Shown here in pieces: positions 59,366 to 64,000 of a stretch of 64,000 nucleotides of DNA. The position numbers were made by a program, and so were the translations under genes. The stretch comes from Bog-159 sp963707465 (lineage in GTDB: Bacteria > Acidobacteriota > Terriglobia > Bryobacterales > Bryobacteraceae). Every line of letters starts with the position of its first letter. The stretch's first letter is position 1. Where the stretch lies: positions 1,488,001 to 1,552,000 of the forward strand of contig CAVPQK010000015.1 of the NCBI GenBank assembly GCA_963707465.1, written 5' to 3'. A model generated the notes under the pieces. That model made no database searches and was not told the DNA's origin. It saw only the letters and a program-made list of their open reading frames with translations.

Positions 59366-61324
59366 CTACCGCGTTTTTGGCAGGTCCAACGCCGGATTGC
59401 GGGCGAAGAAATCGAATGGCCGCAGCTCGAATTCATGCCACGCCGTCGGCATGATCGGCCAGTCTTCGGGCCGCGGCACATGGTGGAAGCCCACCGTGTA
59501 CCAGACGACGATATCGGTGTTCTCAATCGGCCGGTTGGCCTTGGTCCAGGCCGGGAGCCCGTCCCCGCCGTGGCTCTGGGTCGGATAATCGCCTGCCGCG
59601 TACCGCTCATCGTCCCGGTAGGGTGTCACCCATAAGTTGTGATTGATGAAGCCGGCGCGCCGCTGCGGATAATCCTCGTTGTCGTTCAGCGAAATCGCAT
59701 TGTGCCCTGGTGCGATCTCGTATCCTACCGGATATCCCAGCGGGCTTTTCACGTTTGGATTGATCACCCGCCACAGCGCCGGATGCTCCATCATCATCTG
59801 TAATTGCGCTTCTTCTTCCACTTTGGCGATCTTCGATTCCGTCACCCATACGCTCTTGCGCGGAGTCTCGCCGGTTACCGGTTGCGCCTTCAATTGTTCC
59901 TTTAGAAAGCTGTTTTCGACGCCGTCCACGTCCAGGTCCAACCGGAAGCAGAAATAATGGTCGTGATTCACGGCCACTGTGTTCTCGGCCACGAAATGTC
60001 CATAGCGCCGGTCCCTGCCATCCACGTCCTCGGCCGCCGTCCGGCTACGGACTGCCTTAACCTCAACGCTTCCGGTAGCGCCGACTCCCACCTTGATCGT
60101 CCCGTCCTGCATGAACGTCCAATCGACCGCGTAATCGTAATTGCCGAACGTGGTGATCATCCGCAGCACCAGGTCGCGCCGCCGCCGGCTGTCTGGCGAT
60201 GTGCCTCCCGGGGCATGCCGCCATGCGAAATCGCCGGCCTCGCGCTCGAACAGGCAGGCCGAGCGCGGTACCTTATGCGGAATGGCGCGAGAATTGGCGA
60301 CCGCCGCATCGAAGTACATCGCTTGGTCCGGGCAATCCGCGCCCGGCTCCAGGCTGCCGGCCACGTTGCCCCACACATTGCCTTCGCCCACATCCAGAAA
60401 CGTCCAGTGATACCAACCCTCTGCCGGATCCTGGTACGGCACGAAGATCTCCGATAGCGAGCCTTCGTATAGGATCGACCGCAGCTTGCCGTTATCGTCG
60501 TAAGCCACGTTGGTCACCACCACGCCGACCTTGGGATCGATGCGAAAGTGGAAATGCCAATTCTGCCAGCTCACCTGGTGTCCATAGACCTGGAACCCCT
60601 TCACGGGCTGTTGCACCATGATCGGCCCGGGTATCTCCCGCGGAAGGATCGTGTCGCTATCCCAATCGGCATTTCCCGCTGGAACCGGCACCACGCCCGT
60701 ATCGATCACCCTGATGATCTTCTGCTCTTCGGAATCCCACACGATTACCAGGCCTTCGATGGGGTGGCCGCCAGGATTCGCGGAGCCGCGCGCCACCGAG
60801 CAGATGACCCGCTGCAGACGGCGGCCTTGTTCCTCCGCGGTCCCAAAGTAACCCGGCGAGCTGCCGTCGCAGCCGACAGTTTCCAGGTCCGTAATCCCTC
60901 GCTTGCCCAGCGCCGCGATCACCCGCGGATCGGCCTTCACTTTTTCATCGATGCCGTCGCTTTCGTCGGAAATCAGAACCGGCTCGACGCCTCTCACTTC
61001 TTTCCAGGACACCAACTTCCGGTTGCGGACATCTACTGTGGCCTCGAAGGTCCGTCTGCCCTGCTTGATGACCGCCAGCGCTTCGCGCCCGATGGGCTCA
61101 CCCGGCTTCCATCGCAGCACTTCCGCCTTGGGCGGCTCGTGCAGATTAACTCCGGCATACCGGCTGGCCGCATCCAGCTTGCCGGACGCCTTCATCGTTT
61201 CAAAAACCGCCCAGTATTCGTCCGCCGTGAGCGCATCCAGAGGATGGCCATTATCGGCGGCCGGCAGCCATAAAGAAGTGCACAACAGTCCCGCCGCCGC
61301 GAGGCGCAGCCGGGAAAGCGTCAT
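59366..61324 (-). CDS. Exported copper amine oxidase
   Basis: A 652-residue enzyme with signal peptide (LSRLRLAAAGLLCTSLWLPAA). The catalytic base Asp339 is in AMYFDAAVAN, the TPQ-forming Tyr396 is in FGNYDYAVDW (consensus NY[DE]Y), and the copper His residues are in NHDHYFCFRLD and GFHHVPRPEDWPIMP. It oxidises primary amines to aldehyde, ammonia and hydrogen peroxide in the periplasm. It starts at ATG inside the stop of the PIG-L gene (ATGA), so the two are co-translated. Confidence 0.95.
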   Translation of the reverse strand: MTLSRLRLAAAGLLCTSLWLPAADNGHPLDALTADEYWAVFETMKASGKLDAASRYAGVNLHEPPKAEVLRWKPGEPIGREALAVIKQGRRTFEATVDVRNRKLVSWKEVRGVEPVLISDESDGIDEKVKADPRVIAALGKRGITDLETVGCDGSSPGYFGTAEEQGRRLQRVICSVARGSANPGGHPIEGLVIVWDSEEQKIIRVIDTGVVPVPAGNADWDSDTILPREIPGPIMVQQPVKGFQVYGHQVSWQNWHFHFRIDPKVGVVVTNVAYDDNGKLRSILYEGSLSEIFVPYQDPAEGWYHWTFLDVGEGNVWGNVAGSLEPGADCPDQAMYFDAAVANSRAIPHKVPRSACLFEREAGDFAWRHAPGGTSPDSRRRRDLVLRMITTFGNYDYAVDWTFMQDGTIKVGVGATGSVEVKAVRSRTAAEDVDGRDRRYGHFVAENTVAVNHDHYFCFRLDLDVDGVENSFLKEQLKAQPVTGETPRKSVWVTESKIAKVEEEAQLQMMMEHPALWRVINPNVKSPLGYPVGYEIAPGHNAISLNDNEDYPQRRAGFINHNLWVTPYRDDERYAAGDYPTQSHGGDGLPAWTKANRPIENTDIVVWYTVGFHHVPRPEDWPIMPTAWHEFELRPFDFFARNPALDLPKTR

Positions 61325-62148
61325 TCCTGGTTGAACCCCGTGGTAATGCGAAACGCCTCCACGTAGTGCCCGTCTTTCTTGGTAATGTGGCCGCGCACTT
61401 CCGCCTTGGTCTTCTCCAGATCGGCCCGATCCCAATCCGGCCGGTAATGGTGGATGGAAGGCTCCCACTGGCTCACGTGCGCCATGGCCGCATCGATTTT
61501 CTTTTCCACGACGGCGTCGATATTCACCCAGTAGTTGGCGTCCTTCTCCGTCACGTAATAGTAGAATTCCTGGGGCACCAGGAAGGGCTGCAGGCCTTCG
61601 TGCAACAACTGGTTGGGGAAGTAGAGATGCCATTCGGCCGCGCGGACGGCGTCGATGGTATTGTTAGCCGCCATGCGATGGTCGGTCTTGTGCCATCTCA
61701 CATACTCCGAGCCGGGGTCAATCGAAAGCACCACGTCCGGCCGCACTTTGCGAATAATACGCGTGACCTCCTCCACGAGGTCGCGCGTGTTGGCGTATTC
61801 CAGCATGCCGTCGTGATATTCGAGCCACGAAATATTCTCCTTCGGGATGCCGAGGATGCGGCAGGCGTCCTCTTCCTCGTGCATGCGGATGGCCGCCAGC
61901 CGCTCGCTGGTCATATCGGGATCATAGGACCCCTTGTCGTCATTGGTATAAATCACGATGCGGACATTATTGCCCGCCTTGGCCAACAGCGCGAGCGTCC
62001 CGGCACAACAGAAAGTGTCATCGTCGGGATGCGGCGTAAAAAGCAGGATCGTTTTACCGTGCAGGCTTTCGAGCCGTGGCTGCGATTGAGGCCACAGCGG
62101 AAGTGCCACGGCCAGCAGGAATATGGTGGATGGGAGGTTGCGAAGCAT
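61321..62148 (-). CDS. Exported PIG-L-family deacetylase
   Basis: A 275-residue protein with signal peptide (MLRNLPSTIFLLAVALPLWPQ). The zinc site is in FTPHPDDDTFCCAG (HPDD) and the C-terminal HKTDHR supplies a further His. PIG-L enzymes remove N-acetyl groups from GlcNAc-containing compounds. Coupled downstream to the copper amine oxidase by ATGA: deacetylation of an amino sugar could produce a free amine for the oxidase, which is an inference. TATAGT lies nine bases before the ATG. Confidence 0.9.
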   Translation of the reverse strand: MLRNLPSTIFLLAVALPLWPQSQPRLESLHGKTILLFTPHPDDDTFCCAGTLALLAKAGNNVRIVIYTNDDKGSYDPDMTSERLAAIRMHEEEDACRILGIPKENISWLEYHDGMLEYANTRDLVEEVTRIIRKVRPDVVLSIDPGSEYVRWHKTDHRMAANNTIDAVRAAEWHLYFPNQLLHEGLQPFLVPQEFYYYVTEKDANYWVNIDAVVEKKIDAAMAHVSQWEPSIHHYRPDWDRADLEKTKAEVRGHITKKDGHYVEAFRITTGFNQE

Positions 62149-62224
62149 GGAACTGCAACTATACCCCTCTCGCGCCTCCCTCCGCAACCTGTCAGCGCCG
62201 CGCAAGATTTTGGCGCGTAAAACT

Positions 62225-62252
62225 TTGAACCAAGGTGTACTGGCAGTATACT
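62225..62252 (+). promoter_or_regulatory. Putative sigma-70 promoter with near-leaderless start
   Basis: TTGAAC (62225-62230), a 16-base spacer and TATACT (62247-62252) precede the GTG at 62263 by ten bases. This is one of the few genes in the window with both hexamers; the mRNA leader would be about three bases. Confidence 0.6.
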
Positions 62253-62262
62253 GGTTCTAATC

Positions 62263-64000
62263 GTGAACGCATCCCTCAAGATTGTTCTGCTCGGGGTGGC
62301 TGCCGCCGCGCTCTTCGCGGGCGATGCCGGCCAGACAGACAAAGAGGCGAAGTTCATCGGTTCGCGCGGAAAGTATTGGGCCTTCCAACGAGTGGCCCGT
62401 CCGGCGCCTCCGGCAGCCGCCGGCACCTGGGTGCGAACGCCCATCGACGCATTTATCCTGAGTGCGCTGGAAGCTAAGAAACTGAGCCCATCCGAGCCTC
62501 TGGACCGCGTCCGGCTTATCCGCCGCGTGACTTTCGATCTCACTGGGCTGCCACCCACGCCCGCCGAAGTGGATGCGTTTCTGCGCGATCGCTCTCCGAA
62601 CGCGTATGAAAATGTTGTGGACCGGCTGTTGGCCTCGCCGCATTATGGCGAACGCTGGGCTCTGAAGTGGCTGGACGTAGTGCGGTATGCCGATACCAAC
62701 GGCTTCGAATTGGATGCCGATCGCACGCACGCCTGGCGCTATCGCGACTACGTCATCGACTCGTTCAACAGCGATAAGCCCTACGACCGGTTCATCAAGG
62801 AGCAGATCGCCGGCGACGAGATTTTTCCGGACAACAAAGAAGCACTCATCGCCACAGGCTACTTGCGCGCGGGACAGGAGCACCTGGTGGCCGGGAACAT
62901 CGATCCCGAAGTGAGCCGTGAGGAAGTGCTCACCGAGATCGCGACGTCGGTCGGGCAAACGTTCCTGGGACTCACCGTGAATTGTGCGCGCTGTCACAAT
63001 CACAAATTCGATCCGATACTGCAGGCCGATTACTACCGGCTGCAAGCGGTGTTCGCAGGCGCCTCGGGCAAGGAAATCGTGATTGCCACTCCGCAGGAGA
63101 AGACCGCGTGGGAAGCCGCTGACAAAGCTTACAAAGAACGCCTGAAGCCGGTGAAAGATGCGCTCGATCAACTCGCCAAACCCTACGAAGAACGCATCGA
63201 GGCCGAGCGGCTGGCGAAGCTCGACCCCAAGATGCAGGAAGCCTGGAAGACTGCGAAAGACAAGCGCACCCCCGAACAGAAGGTGCTCGCGGGAAACGCC
63301 AACGACCAGATCGAGCCGACCTGGGATGTAGTCGTCGCCGCCATGCCGCCCGACGTTCGCGAGAAGCGCGCGCAACTCCGCGTCCGCCTGCATGAAGTGG
63401 AGGCCACCGAGCCCGACCCCCTGCCCACGGCCTACGCATACGTGAACGATAAGGAAGCGGCGCCGCAGGCATACGTGCTGCGCATGGGCGATCCGAAGAA
63501 TCGGCTCGAACCGGTGGACCCGTCCGTGCCGCGCGTGCTGAAGGCTTCTTACGAGATTCCGAAAGCCTCCTGGGGCCGCCGTACGGCCCTGGCGAACTGG
63601 CTGGCCACCCCTGAGAATCCTATGACGGCGCGCGTGATGGTGAATCGCATCTGGCAGTTCCGCATGGGCACCGGCATCGTGCGCACGCCGAACGATTTCG
63701 GCGTCATGGGCGACCGTCCTTCGAATCAGGCACTGCTGGATTGGCTGGCTTCCGAGTTCGTGGCGCAACGTTGGAGCGTAAAGAGTATCGACCGCATGAT
63801 CGTGACCTCGAACGTGTACCTGCAGGGCGCCTTGCCCGATAAGGAACGCGAGACGGTCGATCCCGACGATCGTTTGTACTGGCGCATGAACCGCAAGCGC
63901 ATGGAAGGCGAAACGCTGCGGGATTCGATTCTATCGGTCACCGGGAGTTTGAATCCCCAGTTGGGCGGGCGACCCGTGCGCATACCCATCGAGCCCGAGG
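62263..64000 (+). CDS. DUF1549/DUF1553 (PSD1-type) exported protein, cut by the window end
   Basis: Runs past the right edge; 579 residues are visible. It starts at GTG with a signal peptide (NASLKIVLLGVAAAALFAG). The DUF1549 part (about 40-240) has PIDAFILSALEAKKLSPSE and LPPTPAEVDAFLRD, then VDRLLASPHYGERWALKWLD, and ends at CARCHNHKFDPI, a CxxCH motif suggesting bound c-type heme. A helical linker (about 280-370) leads into DUF1553, with WGRRTALANWLATPENPMTA and RVMVNRIWQFRMGTGIV. The family is typical of planctomycetes and acidobacteria; function unproven. Confidence 0.88.
   Translation, partial: MNASLKIVLLGVAAAALFAGDAGQTDKEAKFIGSRGKYWAFQRVARPAPPAAAGTWVRTPIDAFILSALEAKKLSPSEPLDRVRLIRRVTFDLTGLPPTPAEVDAFLRDRSPNAYENVVDRLLASPHYGERWALKWLDVVRYADTNGFELDADRTHAWRYRDYVIDSFNSDKPYDRFIKEQIAGDEIFPDNKEALIATGYLRAGQEHLVAGNIDPEVSREEVLTEIATSVGQTFLGLTVNCARCHNHKFDPILQADYYRLQAVFAGASGKEIVIATPQEKTAWEAADKAYKERLKPVKDALDQLAKPYEERIEAERLAKLDPKMQEAWKTAKDKRTPEQKVLAGNANDQIEPTWDVVVAAMPPDVREKRAQLRVRLHEVEATEPDPLPTAYAYVNDKEAAPQAYVLRMGDPKNRLEPVDPSVPRVLKASYEIPKASWGRRTALANWLATPENPMTARVMVNRIWQFRMGTGIVRTPNDFGVMGDRPSNQALLDWLASEFVAQRWSVKSIDRMIVTSNVYLQGALPDKERETVDPDDRLYWRMNRKRMEGETLRDSILSVTGSLNPQLGGRPVRIPIEPE

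Noticed and set aside
62257..63768. A 503-codon minus-strand frame antisense to the DUF1549/DUF1553 gene
   Set aside because: The plus-strand frame carries clear family motifs including CARCHNHKFDPI; the antisense frame has none.

Overview
The window looks like a chromosomal segment from a high-GC acidobacterium, most likely of the Solibacter/Bryobacter group. Supporting signs are a long Oar-type TonB receptor with a carboxypeptidase-like N-terminal domain, a CRTAC1-type ASPIC/UnbV protein, paired DUF1592/DUF1552 genes, a DUF1549/DUF1553 gene, GH127 and GH109 enzymes, an ANRRNAQKSTGP-type protein, and Solibacter-like intergenic hairpins and heptad repeats. The assignment is inference from gene content; no rRNA is present. 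There is no prophage, insertion sequence or CRISPR array. Coding is dense, and no stretch over 300 bases lacks a gene.

Layout. 1-5.4 kb (minus strand): two-component system, a seven-repeat HAF-type exported protein, a ParE/RelE-type toxin-antitoxin pair, and a TPR protein with a terminal helix-turn-helix. 5.4-9.4 kb (plus): two alpha/beta hydrolases and a GH127 beta-L-arabinofuranosidase. 9.4-11 kb: a ribulose-phosphate epimerase homologue and a two-gene module (small HTH-like protein plus a Rossmann-like protein) that is the best candidate for an undescribed system. 11-15.5 kb (minus): cytochrome bd, folP, an acetyltransferase and a hypothetical gene. 15.5-21.4 kb: inositol-phosphatase-like enzyme, ArnT-like glycosyltransferase, a divergent beta-lactamase-like/LysR pair, an exported isochorismatase. 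21.5-27.1 kb: YfhO-like protein, dnaG and rpoD. 27.3-31 kb: conserved hypothetical, M20 dipeptidase, a 57-residue gene, hpt coupled to a cytidylate-kinase-like/nuclease-like fusion. 31-34.3 kb: membrane glycosyltransferase and an oxidoreductase flanked by heptad repeats. 34.3-37.9 kb (minus): a chain LOR/SDH - queF - methyltransferase - CYTH with overlapping ends; the CYTH gene appears to have lost its ATG. 37.9-42.9 kb: lipoprotein-carrier-like gene, thioesterase, channel, purC, cvpA, Fis-like gene, gph, initiator tRNA. 43-45.2 kb: GH109-like enzyme and an AHSA1-ArsR operon with two palindromic operators. 45.3-52.2 kb: two leucine-rich-repeat exported proteins divergent from DUF1592/DUF1552 genes, then a frameshifted acetyltransferase. 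52.3-64 kb: CRTAC1/TPR protein, TonB receptor, copper amine oxidase with PIG-L deacetylase, and a DUF1549/DUF1553 gene cut by the window end.

Two features run through the whole window. Many genes in apparent operons overlap by four bases (ATGA or GTGA). Many first genes have a -10-like hexamer only 6-10 bases before the start codon and no good Shine-Dalgarno, which suggests leaderless or nearly leaderless mRNAs. One such -10 (48254-48260) reads on both strands between divergent genes 19 bases apart. Taken together the segment mixes housekeeping (replication, sigma factor, purine, folate, queuosine) with a large exported apparatus for degrading and sensing polymers.
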